In this document: positions 45,996 to 58,702 of the stretch, piece by piece
How positions within the stretch are numbered: position 1 is the stretch's first letter
How the letters are laid out: the number at the start of each line of letters is the position of its first letter
Source: Lineus longissimus
Lineage: Eukaryota; Nemertea; Pilidiophora; Heteronemertea; Lineidae
Direction: 5' to 3'
Assembly (NCBI RefSeq): GCF_910592395.1
Contig: NC_088321.1
Location: 14,942,001 to 15,006,000, forward strand
Length of the DNA: 64,000 nucleotides
Translations under genes and position numbers: made by a program
Notes under the pieces: generated by a model
What the model was told of the DNA's origin: nothing
What the model saw: the letters and a program-made list of their open reading frames with translations, nothing else
Database searches by the model: none

Positions 45996-48486
45996 GGCTT
46001 AACTGTGCATAATTCACTCACGTGCCTCATTTCCAACCTCATACCTAAAAAGACTATTTACTGACCTAAATTCTAATGGCAAGAAGAGGTTGTTGTCGCA
46101 ATAAATTACCTGGATACGAGATTGGAAAGATTGTCAAATAAACATGAACACCAGCAGAAATAATCCATTAAAGCCCTTGCAATAAAAACTCTGGACTTTC
46201 AAAAAAATGTACACATACATGCATCAGTAATTGATAGTAATAATAAAGTCATGATTATTATAATCATTATTACGATTATTAATGAAATCATAGCACACTG
46301 TTGCGTAATTTCATCATTTCTGAATTGGGTTGTAATCTCAAAGGGATGGTGCCCCCTATGGCAAGGTCTAGAACTAAAGAAGTCGCTGAATTCAACCATC
46401 AATGAAGTAAGTATAAAAGAGGGTACTGAATTTCATGTAACAGTGTCAATAACTTAAAATCGCCATCTGGCATCAATTCAAAGAATTCTTTCATCAATTT
46501 TTAACATTGGTTCAACTTTTGGACAAAATAACAATTGAACGAAATGATGCAACCCCTGGTGGTGGGGCTGTGAACTAGCTCGGTTAGGGTTTGGCCTGAC
46601 CTCTGAACTTTGCCCACCCAACTCGGTGGACAAAATGTCAGATAATAAAACCAGATCCACAAGGGCAGTGTTAAGCCGTGCACACCACCAATATCACACG
46701 ATTGTAATCATTCTGAAATACCTCCTCATTATAAATTTCCAAATCTTCCCCTGTTTTACATTTCATCTTGCAAAATTTCGCATGAAACGACGGGCAGATA
46801 TTTGAAAATGATGACGCACAGTGAAGTCGTAATCTAACCCGCCGTGTGCAATTTGACCTTTGACCTGAGCTGCCATTGGTTGACAAGTGATTGAAATTAA
46901 GCCACATGCACTGGTCAAAGCACAGAAGTTTGAGTGTCACACTGAACACCCAAGTAGGTTTCATAGCGCCCCCTATATACAATTTACAGAACTACACATT
47001 ATAGTTCCTATGAAGCTCGAATGAGGGCAGCACAAACCTGAGATTTATACAACCTCGGTCCCAAGGGATTATTCTGCTTATAGAGACAATGTTCACATCT
47101 ATACTTGAATAACCCCTTGGGTGAGGTTGAGATTTAAACATTGCACACAATAGATGGTGTCTGACACTCTACAGAGAGACCCAAAAATAAGCCAGACAAA
47201 AATCAAATTGATCAGTTGTTCTGCTCATATGTTTGAATGACATGTTTTTGGGCTACGCTGCTTCAAGGGAGATTGTCCTCCAGATCATACTGGCCCTCTA
47301 GTGACAGGACAAGGAACTATTAATTACTGATGGTCATTAAAACATCTATTTACAGGTTTGATCTTCTGGAACATTAACATAATTTATTCAATTGGGGATC
47401 CCATGGTGCAACAGTTCGCTTGACCAATCATATGCATATTTCCCTTTTCTTTTTTTTTTAGTGTCAAACTCAAATAGTCATGTCAACATTCACCAATTTT
47501 TTCAGGTGATTGATTTTAAACATCTGATTCTATACTCCTCTATGACCTTGCTCAATCAGACTGCTGCAGCCATCCTCATACCCAAACCTCAGTTCATAGT
47601 TCACCTGGGTCTGAGGTTGAACATACATTGCATTGCTATAAAAGTCCAGGATTTCACAAACAGAAAGATCATGTGGTGAAGACAAACATTCTGATTGGTC
47701 GATTAACTAACCAATGAAATGTATGCATAGATTTACTCCCCTCCTTAGTTGTTCTAAATGGAGTACAAGGCACTTACTAACATTTGTTTTCATATAAACC
47801 AATTTCACTACCACTGCAACAACTGAGTTGCCATAGCAATGAAAAAGGTTTTCCCGGACAAAAATCTTCATCAATCAAAAAAGTGATTTAACAGAAAACA
47901 AAGAAAGTTGTCTTGAAAGATCACTTTTTTCTCGGTCATTCTATTTTTAGTTTCCATTCAAATCTGAAAGGGTTAAACAACCGTTTCCATGGAAACCTTA
48001 AAAGCCACAAATAAGACTAGAACAGCAAATGTCTGAAACAACAGACCACAAATTCAAAATGGCTGATAGAGTCCTTGGAAACGGTTACCATAGCTACAAA
48101 ACGACGATTCAAGAACATGTCAATTTATTCCGTTTATCATTGTTTTTCGACTGTTCCAGTTTTTCTACAATCCCTGAGAAACGAAGGAAGTTTCCATTAT
48201 CTTGCAATCCATAGCAAGGCTCCACATCCCAAGTGAGGCTCCGTGAAACGTCCCTCAAATCAAGAATGAAACATCATTGTAATCCAAGAAAGTTCAAATC
48301 CAAATTATTATAGTTTGTCATCTTTGCACTAGGTGGCACTCTGATTAACCCATTATTCTCTGTACACATTCTGTCGCACAATGCCATATTCTGCCACAAA
48401 CCATGCCATGTGATTGTCACATGATCGAAATGAGGTAACCCGTTGATTCCAATATTGACCCAAAGATGGTGCCAGTATAGCCACTA
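45996..48486. other. Intergenic / I-SMAD 3' flank
   Basis: Apart from the small fold-back at 47049 nothing was recognised. An ATT-rich tract at 46238-46282 may be an old SINE tail. Confidence 0.45.
47049..47129. mobile_element. Short fold-back element
   Basis: CAACCTCGGTCCCAAGGGAT plus TATTC faces GAATAACCCCTTGGGTGAGG plus TTG, about 22 paired positions around a 32-bp centre. Confidence 0.55.
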
Positions 48487-49031
48487 TCACCTATCTGTTG
48501 TCCGTAATAAAATTTCTAACCAACACGGACATGAGGTCACGATTTGTCGTGAATACGTTGTGCCCCAACCCTTGGCAAAGCTAATCCGTATTGCGTTTGG
48601 GTCGAACGGACCATCTAACGACCCCCGATCACGAGTCTGTTCTAAAATCAACGATTGCTGATAGTCAAATATTTTCACTGAATACCCCGGTGGTACCTTA
48701 TGCACAATAAACGTCCGCGACCACGCATCGTCTAAAGTCGGTGAATTTACAAAAATCGGGAAATCCGACCGGTTGTACATCCAAACGGCTTCATCTACAC
48801 GGCTCAGCGTTAAACCAAAGCCGATTTTCTCTCGAGTTCGTTTGACCGATTCTAAACATTGGTCGTCTGATTGTAAGATGCCAAGGGACATTCCATCGCC
48901 GTGCGCAAGCTGCTGGAAAATGTTGACGTAGTCGTTGGTGACGGTAAACAGACGTCCTACGCGCTGTCGATGCTCCCAGTATGCAACGTTGCACCAGTAG
49001 TTCAACCGTCCGCTGTTCGACTGGCTGTCGC
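48487..49031 (-). CDS. Smad6: Inhibitory SMAD (SMAD6/7) terminal exon, MH2 domain
   Basis: I-SMADs block BMP/TGF-beta signalling at type I receptors. The acceptor ATCATTCCAG leads in phase 1 into DSQSNSGRLNYWCNVAYWEH, the usual start of MH2. The domain continues RQRVGRLFTV, SVKRTREKIGFGLTLSRVDE, VWMYNRSDFPIFVNSPTLDD, VHKVPPGYSVKIFDY, GPFDPNAIRISFAKGWG and YSRQIVTSCPCWLEILL and ends RTTDR-stop. It lacks the C-terminal SSxS phosphorylation motif of receptor SMADs. KRTREKIGFG, DGPFDPN and CPCWLEILL are closer to SMAD6 than SMAD7, but many invertebrates have one I-SMAD. About 180 residues. The MH1-containing exon(s) were not found in the window. Confidence 0.95.
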
Positions 49032-52000
49032 CTGGAATGATATAAAATACGGAATCGTGAGTTTTCATAAAAAGCGACATTGGTAATATCTTGCACGAAA
49101 AGTCCATAAGACAAACGAAAACATAGTGTCTGTTTCTCAATCGTCTTGCAGAAAAATCTTAAATCTGGAAATAAAACTTCGTAAAAATCATTAAGATATC
49201 TGCCAAATTGGAAAACAAAAGTGTTAGAGACTAGCTTTGAGAGTCTGTGACTGCATCTTTTCGTACAATTTCCAACATTTTAAAATTATCTTCACGTTTA
49301 CGACCACCTGACGAAATCCGATGGCGCGGAAAAATCGACCTCAGTTTCAAAATTTGAAAACATGTCTGATTTAATTGTCGTTGAAATTGACAAGTGTTGT
49401 TGATGGCGACGGCATGGTTGTCGAGTGAATCGCAATTTGAATCAATGGAAGTGATACGTCGGGGCAAAGAAATTGATCAATAAAGGTTGATGCCATGTTC
49501 CCACACTGAAAACAACAGTTGCCTCTTCATCAATGACAAGACCTTCCCTTTCCCCACACATCACAGGTACACATACATGAAGTACTACACACGTCACCAG
49601 CAGCAAAGGGTTAAACCTTTTCAAAGTAAAAATTAACAGTGACGTCTGTTTCAAACCATATAATCGTTTTCATCATAAGACCTCGTCAATTCCCATTACA
49701 GCATTATTGATAAATGTATTCAAAACTATTGGCCTTTCAGAGACGTAAGTAATAAATTTGTAAATCAGTTCAAATTCTGATTACTCAGCATAATTAGCAT
49801 TAGTTGGCACCAAACGTCCGTCCTGCCCTTTCAAACTTTTCAATGCAACAGACGACGACTCCAGTCACTGTCTCCATCGGGACAAACGGACGACCATCCG
49901 CGGCTCCAAACTTGCAAAAAACAATAAGAGCACCGACGTCTAATTAATATATTTCATTAAATAACAATTTCTATACAAGGCGTTCTGTTTAAATGTATTG
50001 CATTGAAAGATCATGAATGACTGCGTCGTCCCACTGCTTCCATAATTTATACCCACCCATTCCATTCGACAGTTTATATGCAGCCATTAGCAAGACAAAA
50101 AGGTTTGTAATGATGAAAAGATAACGTGCAATGAAACGTAATGTGCCGTAACGTCGGTAATGAATTCCACATTTTTGATCAAACCCACCACAGTCCTCGC
50201 TCAGACGAGCACAAAAAGATACTTAGTGAGTAAAAACAAACCAGGTTTGTTTTGAAAATATGCCGACGCCAGAGTTCCATCGCAGCAGACGCCAAAAGAC
50301 AAAACAAAGCTTTTTTTCAGGCGGGACGAAATTCCGTCACTGAGAGGCATCGGAAATGTATCAATTAAGCGCCCCCTGGTGGATGCCGCAAGCATACAAC
50401 CGTATATCCTATCTCGTTTGATTCGGAACAATTAGGACCACTCAGCGCTGGTCTAGAATAATATTTTCCAACTTTATGGAATAATCATATGAATGTGATC
50501 TTTCAATTAATTCATTATTAATGGAGTTGTTACAAATATTATAGAATTTTTATTCCCTGTCTCAAAACATATTAACTTATACTGGGTGTTTCAAAACTCA
50601 TTTAACACTTCTGTCTCCGAGTAATATGTTCAATGATGTAACAATATACTCATGCGCGTGCTCGTAAGGATGTATAGAGTGATAGGCCAGATGTATACTA
50701 CCTCTAATGAACTGCTGATAGTGTGCACTGCAGCACCAAAGGGTTAACCTGTGCACCACAGACACTAGCGATACTTCTGCTACGATAAATGTTCTGCACT
50801 AAGGCAAAGCCCTCAACTTCATGATCATCATATGCAAAGTTAAGTCGATTCCTGTGTACATACTTCAACGCTCTGCGCTCGTCAACAAATCGCGTCCACT
50901 TGGCGAGAGGTCAAGATGGAGCACAGTCAACCTCATACCAGGTGACTTGTTCAAAATATTGAGGTTAAGGTTATTTTCGAGTTTATCGGACTGATGGAAA
51001 AATTGCTTCATGCCTTTCTTTGAACTATGATTGAGGAAACGCTGATGTAAGGTTAGCATTCGGCTGACACCACGCTACGTCGCGCGACTCTGACCAAAGA
51101 CAACGTCGCCAGACTGATAATCCTAATTGGTGCCTAACTATAGTGGCACTCAATAAAAAGACTGACGAGGGACTAACAGAGGCCAAGGGGAGGAAGGGAA
51201 CGGCAATTGGCGTCATTTCACAAAACATCTACCTCATTCAATGAAATCTGAATAGCTACTCTGTAGAAATTGACACAGAAACTTGAAATTGTCTTCCTGG
51301 GGGCAAGGTTGCAGGTGCTCGAAATATATCTAGTTGACTTGAGTTGTATTTACTCTTGGGTGGGTGGGCCTATTTTAGTGGAGGGGTGATGGAAGGTAAT
51401 TATGACTGATTAATTAACAGAATAATGGAAATATTATTGAAATGCGATGCATGATTATGACATACTTTCAAACACTGAAGTTCTAAATGATTCAGAACAT
51501 ACTTCAAAACCATAAAGAAGTGGTCGTCACAGGATGAGAGAGCTCAAGCACTTTTTAACTCAACTGCGATTTCTAACTGTGGAGGGTTAAAGTGGTCAAA
51601 TGGACAACACCACTGGGCTGGGAATTTTAAGACCTTTAAAATGAATACCCATGTTATGGGGTTGCAATGGCTATAAAAATTCATACTTGTCCTCAAGATA
51701 GTGACAGTTTTAGGCCTACTTGACTCCACAAATCAAAATAATCAAAGTGGTCAACTGATAAACAATGTCTCTGACCACAACAACATGAAAACAAACCAAA
51801 TCAAACCCCACATAAAACGGCCTGAGATAGGGCGTAATTAGTCGCTGCCTTTGCCAGCTGACTCACCTGGACTCAACACCCACCAGCCTGGAGGAGACAG
51901 GTCGAGCTCTTTTTGCCCCGTACTCAGGTTCTATGGCGCCACAGTTTAACAAAGACGCGATGCCGTCATTGATTTAGCTGACTACACTTGTGATACACTG

Positions 52001-52050
52001 TGTAGACATCAAGAGTGTGTTCTATGCAGCTTCAGACATCACGGTGCTGT
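49032..52050. other. Probable I-SMAD intron or 5' region, first part
   Basis: No MH1 exon or other gene recognised. A 70-codon frame on the minus strand at 49442-49654 starts with a signal-peptide-like stretch (PLLLVTCVVLHVCVPVMCG) but nothing supports it as a gene. At 50579 a mariner-like tip (ACTGGGTGTTTCAAAACTC after TAT) stands without a partner. Confidence 0.45.
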
Positions 52051-52670
52051 GTTGGCAAGAGCTTGCCTGTGTTGGGAGAGCTTGCCTGTGTGGGCAGAGC
52101 TGGCCTGTGTGGGCAGAACTGGCCTGTGTGGGCAGAGCTTGCCTGTGTGGGCAGAGCTGGCCAGTGTTAGGCAGAGCTGGTCTGTGTGGGCAGAGCTTGC
52201 CTGTGTTGGCAAGAGCTTGCCTGTGAGGGCAGAGCTTGCCTGTGTGGACAGAGCTTGCCTGTGTGGACAGAGCTGGCCTGTGTGGACAGAGCTGGCCTGT
52301 GTGGGCAGAGCTGGCCTGTGTGGACAGAGCTTGCCTGTGTGGGCAGAGCTGGCCTGTGTGGACAGAGCTTGCCTGTGTGGGCAGAGCTGGCCTGTTTGGG
52401 CAGAGCTGGCCTGTGTGGGCAGAGCTGGCCTGTGTGGGCAGAGCTGGCCTATGTGGGCAGAGCTTGCCTGTGTGGGCAGAGCTTGCCTGTGTGGGCAGAG
52501 CTTGCCTGTGTGGGCAGAGCTTGCCTGTGTGGGCAGAGCTGGCCCGTGTTAGGCAGAGCTGGCCCGTGTGGGCAGAGCTGGCCCATGTTAGGCAGAGCTG
52601 GCCTGTGTGGTAAGAGCTTGCCTGTGTGGGCAGAGCTTACCTGTGTGGGCAGAGCTTGCCCATGTTAGCT
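52050..52670. repeat. 20-bp minisatellite, about 31 units
   Basis: The unit is GCAGAGCTGGCCTGTGTGGG, with GCTT/GCTG, GGGC/GGAC and occasional single-base insertions (GTGTTAGGC). It has no stop codon in any forward frame, giving open frames of 125-167 codons that read the same 20-residue cycle (CVGRACLCGQSLPVWAELA). These are repeat artefacts. Confidence 0.97.
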
Positions 52671-54189
52671 TCAGCTAGCCCTTGATTATAGGGGGGAACT
52701 CAAACAAAGCTGACCATGGTCTGTCTAAAGTGCTATTAGCTGTCAAGTATTGAAGTATCTGCAGTGACGTTCTGGGCATGAGCTCTCAAGGAGCTGCTCA
52801 TGGCACTAGAACTCAGGCATCCTAGCAGGCTCCTTTCAACATGTTCAAAGACCTTTGATGGTCTTTGGCCAAAATAAAATGCTCGTGAAAATTCTGTGGT
52901 TTACAGTAGAGTCAAACAAGACATATCTGTTTCCACAAAAATCTCATCTAAAAGTTTGGGAATTAATTCATAAAGCAAATGCCCGTTCTAAACTAACTCT
53001 GCCAGCCTCTGAAACCCGCGAGTGCAGCGTCTTCGTTTGAATAATGCTTCTATTTTCACCTCCGCCAAATCCCCATATCGAGTGACAATGACGGCTTTGG
53101 TTGGCTATAAATTGTGGAATTTGCACCGCTCTTGAAATTCTTGCTAACAATGGGTGCTACTTCACACGTAGTTCGAACTTTGAGGCGGATACAATAGCGA
53201 GGTGTAGCGTGTAACATATCGTGTGGGTTGTGTTTGCGTAGCAAGGTTTCGATACAAGAGGTCATGTTTGGCGGCGCTGCTTGCATTATGAGAAGATACA
53301 GTAGAACGCGTTGACCACGATCTTTTTGGAAAATTGAACTTCTAAACTCTTTGAGAACTTAAGCATCACGCAAAGAGCGAGTTTAGTCACTGCGACATGC
53401 GACATGCAACATGACGAGTACCATTGCAATTCAATCAATTGGCAGCCGCACTCCAACCACAAAATCATGTTGTCATGGCTAAAATAAAAGCATGCACATG
53501 ATTTCTGGGTCTACAGTATAGACCTATTATACAGCCGACATAAAAAACTGAAGTAATTTCCAGTCCCCCATTTCATCTGCACATTTTCCCTTCCGCCGTC
53601 TGCCAACAACACAACTCATAACAAGGTGTGAAAAATAATCTCTGGCGACAACAGCCGATTGATTATTCTTTAGAATTTCCCTTGCGTTGCTTAAGTCTAC
53701 CTGCGACATCAATAATTCCGTACCTCGCTAAGTACTCTTCGATTATCTGCGCCCTGTTCTCTAGAATTTCCCTTCGTGACTTTGCGACAATGGCGTTCAC
53801 ACGTCAAGGTGTAAGGAATAGAAATGACTAACGAAATGTCGATATTCAGTTCCAAGTTAAATTGGCCAAATAAATAATTAGCTTTACGCATATTTGCGCT
53901 ATTACAATTGGTCAATTCACGTGAAATCATATTGAGATTTGGTTTCAAGTTGAGGTGTCCACAAAAAACTACAAGATATGAACGCATTTTACACGGTATC
54001 TTGCTGTCAAGTCCCGTAGTAATCTTCTCAATTTCGTTCCACGCTTAGTTGGTGAAATTGACCAATAGCCTGGGCCATCTTGAGAGGAGGGGGCAACATA
54101 CTGTCAAAGTCAGAGAACACGTTCTCCACACCCTATTGGTCAAGGGAAGAACTACACATATTTATCTCCAAATTACTCCCCAAGAAATA
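52671..54189. other. Nothing recognised
   Basis: A pair of similar stretches, CTTTAGAATTTCCCTTGCGT (53667) and CTCTAGAATTTCCCTTCGTG (53759), with TGCGACATCAA / TGCGACAATGG following, suggests a diverged ~92-bp tandem repeat. No coding evidence. Confidence 0.4.
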
Positions 54190-54435
54190 CATAATAATAA
54201 TGAGTCTTTTATATAACGCAATTCCGTGACACTATAGTTCTCGCTCAAAGCGCTTTGGGATATCATATTATTACCCTAGTCTCCACAGAAATCAATCAGG
54301 GGTTTCAAGGAGCAACCAGAAGGCGCTCACTTGAACTCGACCAGTAGGGGAACTAAGCAGTGACTCGGCCATGAGTCGAACCTACGACCTCCTGATCATG
54401 AGGCCGACTCTCTTCCACTGCGCTACCGCTGCCCC
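54190..54435 (-). mobile_element. tRNA-derived SINE, full-length
   Basis: On the minus strand the head reads GGGGCAGCGGTAGCGCAGTG (box A) and GTCGTAGGTTCGACTCATGG (box B), with a CAT in the anticodon position. The body follows (GTTCCCCTACTGG..CTTCTGGTTGCTCC), then the tail CCAAAGCGCTTTGAGCGAGA, TTGCGTTATATAAAAG and (ATT)n. The acceptor stem does not close, so this is a SINE and not a tRNA gene. The GCGCTTTGAG..TATATAA tail is common to widespread animal SINE superfamilies. Confidence 0.85.
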
Positions 54436-56045
54436 ATACCTAGGCATTTCATCCCAGTCAAGTTGGTAATGGAAAGAGAGGAAACATCTTATCTGAAGGC
54501 AAGTTTCTTCCCCAATGAGTTAAGAATGCTACCAACTTGCAAAACAACTAAGAGCCTACACACAGAGACTGAAAACATAACTCATAAAACACACACCGCT
54601 CCTATACCACTGCACCAAACATTTCACCAACCTCAAAATGCTATATTAAACCTCATATCTCTATCGGATCTACATATCTTTCTCGGCGAGGCATAGATCT
54701 CTCCGTTCTACATGGATCACTCCGTACTGTAGAGCAGCTGAGATAGCGATCACCGCTATAAGAAAATACGGGCCGACTTGGCTTTGGAGCCAGTGGATGT
54801 ATACCGAGACGGGTCGAGTCTGCTGGGATGAATCGCCTTGGTTGTTATGTTGAGGAAATTGATGTACTAAAGTATGAGTTGTTGAATGGTTGTGTGTTTA
54901 GTTACGATATTGAAATTTTCTTCCACGATGGTTGGAGGTTCTTGCAGTGGGCTTGCGGGCATCAATGGAGACATGTTAAAGCTTGAAGCACAGTGGCCAA
55001 TATTGAAATTTTCAACGATGGTTGGCGGTTCTAGCGGTGGACCAGTGGGCATCAATGGAGTATGATAAAGCTTGCACACCGATGTCCCTAGAACCACGAC
55101 TAAACACCTCTCATGGCCAACAAAAACCACCATACACTCATTGCGATATAACACGTTACAGCACAGCAGAAAACCAGAGTCAATGGTGCTTCTGCCACGA
55201 AGCCTGTCACGGTCACATTCAATATAATGTTATTTCAAATGAAACAATTGTGCGCATACACAACGTTTTGATTTCATCACAGATGTTGAAAACGATATTG
55301 AGTCCTCGTCTTTCAGCGCAATGGACCCCGCCAACTTGAAGGATACTCGATAGGTGCTCGAAAACTGTCGAGTTATCGAGCTTCAATATGAAGCAGTTCA
55401 AAAACGATACTTTTCATTCTGTGGAGGTGGGTATCTGAAACAACATTTACAACATGAAAAGAATTCTTTGTTTTTGTTTTATATATTGGGTCAGAACATT
55501 TGGCTTCAAAAACATTATTTCGGGTGCGCATTTTGGGAGTAAAAATGGCACAGTTGCGCCCACTAGAGGTGACAGGGTGCACGCCCTTCTAAATATAAGA
55601 CTATTACTATCGCTGTACCTAGACTAAGCACTTAGGGATAAGATGTTATGATGCTGACGATAGCTGTAACCATAAAGCATCACCATAAAACCCGAGTTAG
55701 TATTCAGAGAAACTCTGCAAAGATCGACCTCAGCGAAAAGTGCAACTCGGGTCATTGCTGTAATCGACATGGCATATCTATCGAAATACAACACGCACAT
55801 GAAACAAAACAAGCGTATCCTATTGTTAGCGGAGCCAGACGCGATTCTCTTATCGAATATCTCTCTATGATACGCGGGATATCGCCAAGCATATCGCAGC
55901 TAATCAGTACATCATTGTTATTGGCGTCTCTTGTTGGGACGGCATCATCAAGACAAGGCGTGAACCCACATTTCTTCTCTTAGTTCTGCGTGGCTCAAGA
56001 GGTTTAATTTCTACCTGGCCATTTTTTTATTACGTCTTACGATAA
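54436..56045. other. Nothing recognised apart from a short duplication
   Basis: A ~90-bp near-duplicate (TTGAAATTTTCTTCCACGAT / TTGAAATTTTCAACGATGG, each followed by GTTGG.GGTTCT.GC.GTGG and GGCATCAATGGAG) lies at 54908-55065. Confidence 0.5.
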
Positions 56046-56047
56046 TA

Positions 56048-56225
56048 CAGTAGAACCTCTCTATTAAGGACACCCTCGGGACTGACAAGTGCTGTCCTTA
56101 GTAGAGAGGTGTCCTGATTAGAGAGGTCAAACTGAATGGAAACAACCAATTTGGGATCAAAACTAATGTCCTTAATAGAGAGGGTGTCCTTAATAGAGAG
56201 GTGTCCGCTAACAGAGGTTCTACTG
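56048..56225. mobile_element. Pogo-like MITE, complete
   Basis: CAGTAGAACCTCTCTATTAA at the left faces AGAGGTTCTACTG at the right, with TA on both sides. The CAGTRRAACCTCT tip resembles pogo/Tigger-type ends (for example the plant Emigrant MITE, family knowledge). The inside repeats GTCCTTAATAGAGAGG-type units and carries CCAATTTGGGATCAAAAC. No transposase frame. Confidence 0.75.
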
Positions 56226-57024
56226 TACCTATTTAAAGGGGGACTATAGGCAGGAGGAGAGGGGCTAATTTGGCCATCTTCAAGTGACTAGTATACAGAG
56301 TAAGGGCTCTTGGTCATTTCACTTGATGTATCCCTCATACAAGCGTGAATCACTTCGACAGACTGTGAGATTGGAGAGACCCTACGGTGACTTCATGTAC
56401 CAGTAACCTTATCTTGCCTACCTAGTAACTCCTGCCTGCTGAGTCCCTTTAAAGCCAAAATGTATTCAAAAACCTATCATAATGTTCCCTTTTTTTAATT
56501 TTGGCGTCAGAGTGTATCAATATAATACCCGCTTTAAAGGCCGACTTGTTTTTGGAACCAGGCCAAAGTGGCCATACAATGTCATGCATTCATAGCCAGC
56601 ATGGTATGTGAGAAACAGATCTATATACATCATATTATTCTGACACAACACAAAGGCCTCGGAAACTTTTTTCAAAGTTCGGCGCCATGAACATGATTTC
56701 TCGCTAGTTTTGACTTAGAAGGGGATTTGCACTTGGAAGGTGACCAAAATTGGGGTGCAGCAGTGTTACAAGAGATGAAACAAAAATTGGGTTACTTTTT
56801 TTCTACCAAGTGTATCAGAGTCAAGAAAACGATTTTTATATTTTCCGTCTCAATGAATTTTAGATGGATTATTTCAATTAAACGACTAAAAAGTTTAATT
56901 TGGAACAAATTACTACAACTTCATAATTTTCTAGTTGTGAAAGATGGATTCTTATGCGCAATTGATTGCAAGAGACGTTAGCCCAGAGACCATATGTACA
57001 TGACTATGGACATATTTATGCATA

Positions 57025-57294
57025 CAGTGGAACCTCCCTTAGCGGACACCTCCCTATTAAGGACAACCTCTCTATTAAGGACACTACTTTTGGTCCCAAA
57101 TTGGTTGTTTCCATTCAATTTTACCTCTCTAATTAGGACACCTCCCTATTAAGAACAACCTCTCTATCAAGGACACTACTTTTGGTCCCAAATTGGTCGT
57201 TTCCATTCAATTTGACCTCTCTAATCAGGACAAATCTGTAATGAGGACAGCACTTGTCAGTCCCGAGGGTGTCCTTAATAGAGAGGTTCTACTG
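57025..57294. mobile_element. Pogo-like MITE with internal duplication
   Basis: CAGTGGAACCTCCCTTAGCG to AGAGGTTCTACTG, flanked by TA. The middle block TTTGGTCCCAAATTGGTNGTTTCCATTCAATT occurs twice (57090 and 57183), each framed by CTCTCTATTAAGGACA-type units, so it is about 90 bp longer than the basic form. Confidence 0.8.
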
Positions 57295-57544
57295 TAAAAC
57301 GGGATCCACATTGTTTGACGAGCTGTTCCTGAAAATTAGGTCCACTAAACACAATCCACGCAAACAAAAAATATGCAACTTTACAACGGGAAATATTTGA
57401 ATGGCTCTCGGCGTCGCCGAAGAGTGGTCTGCAGACATATATTGGGGGTGAGAAGTGGTGCTGGAGGAGGATTCGCAGACCACAAAGTCAACAGTTGAGG
57501 CGAGATCATTTAATGTTGAGGGACTTTTCGAGGCTTAGAACACC

Positions 57545-58008
57545 CAAACTACAATGATTTTGATCCAAAATACAGAGATTTTGATCCAAAATACGATATT
57601 TTGATCCAAAATACAATAATTCTCATCCAAAATACAAAGATTTTCATCCAAAATACAAAGATTTTCATCCAAAATACAAAGATTTTCATCCAAAATACAA
57701 AGATTTTCATCCAAAATACAAAGATTTTCATCCAAAATACAATGATTTTCATCCAAAATACAAAGATTTTCATCCAAAATACAAAGATTTTCATCCAAAA
57801 TACAAAGATTTTCATCCAAAATACAATGATTTTCATCCAAAATACAAAGATTTTCATCCAAAATACAAAGATTTCATCCAAAATACAAAGATTTTCATCC
57901 AAAATACAAAGATTTCATCCAAAATACAAAGATTTTAATCAAAAATACAATAATTTTAATCCAAAATACAATGATTTTTACCCACAATACAGAGTTTTTG
58001 ATCCAAAC
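57545..58008. repeat. 21-bp minisatellite, about 22 units
   Basis: The unit is TTTTCATCCAAAATACAAAGA (variants ATGAT, TTTGATCC, and TTTCATCC with one T lost). Seven codons per unit give long open frames on both strands (ILDENLC heptads on minus, IQNTKIF on plus). Two one-base losses shift the frame, so no constraint on a protein is visible. Confidence 0.97.
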
Positions 58009-58276
58009 TTATGTTCATCTGTAGCAATATGCTGATTCAGAGGTGCACGATTTCTTAAGTCTTTTCAGTTGTTAAAACTTCATCATTTCCGCACAACAAT
58101 GCTTTATTTCCTGCAAAATGTTCTTTCATCCTACAACCTGTATCGAAAAGCACAATCAATTCTGTGGCGACTTCAACTGGCGCCATTGTACTTCTCGCCC
58201 ATTAATCAATGGCGGAGTGTTTCTAGTGAACAGGTGAATCCACCTAACATTATTTGATGGGAGTATCGGGAAAATA

Positions 58277-58332
58277 CAGTAGAACCTCTCTAGTAAGGAC
58301 ACCTGATAGATCCTGTCCTTAATAGACTACAA
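58277..58332. mobile_element. Pogo-like MITE, left-end fragment
   Basis: CAGTAGAACCTCTCTAGTAA, flanked on the left by TA, continues to GTCCTTAATAGACTAC and then breaks off. Confidence 0.65.
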
Positions 58333-58427
58333 GTCCGTATTCATTATTATTATAAAATACATGTATGTTACATTTCTTCAAAATCAGCATGTTGGCCTAG
58401 TTCTGGTGATGACCACTTTTGAAAATG

Positions 58428-58702
58428 CAGTGAAATCTCCCTTAGCGGACACCTCTCTATTAAGAACAAACTCTCTATTAAGGAAAAACTCTCTATCAAG
58501 GACAAACTCTCTATTAAGGACAAACTCTCTATTAACTAATTAAGAACAAACTCTCTATTAAGGACAACCTCTCTATTAAGGACACTAGTTTCGGTTCCAA
58601 ATTGGTTGTTTCCATTCAATTTGACCACTCTAATCAGGACACCTCTCTATTAAGGACAGCATTGGTCAGTCCCGAGGGTGTCCTTAATAGAGAGGTTCTA
58701 CA
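58428..58702. mobile_element. Pogo-like MITE with expanded internal repeats
   Basis: It begins CAGTGAAATCTCCCTTAGCG and ends GAGAGGTTCTACATG. Between them ACTCTCTATTAAGGACAA-type units of about 18 bp occur about seven times, more than in the other copies, before the CCAAATTGGTTGTTTCCATT block. Confidence 0.75.

Noticed and set aside
49442-49654. Signal-peptide-like first exon upstream of the I-SMAD MH2 exon
   Set aside because: No donor that joins it in phase to a recognisable domain, and I-SMADs are not secreted.
50579-50610. Mariner element starting at TATACTGGGTGTTTCAAAAC
   Set aside because: No matching right end or transposase was seen nearby, so at most a solo tip.
52049-52668. Three long overlapping frames (125-167 codons)
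   Set aside because: They are the three readings of one stop-free 20-bp minisatellite.
54361-54435. tRNA gene with box A and box B on the minus strand
   Set aside because: The acceptor arm does not close, and body and ATT tail sequences of a SINE follow directly.
57535-58035. Heptad-repeat proteins on both strands
   Set aside because: Produced by a 21-bp minisatellite; single-base losses break the frame with no sign of constraint.
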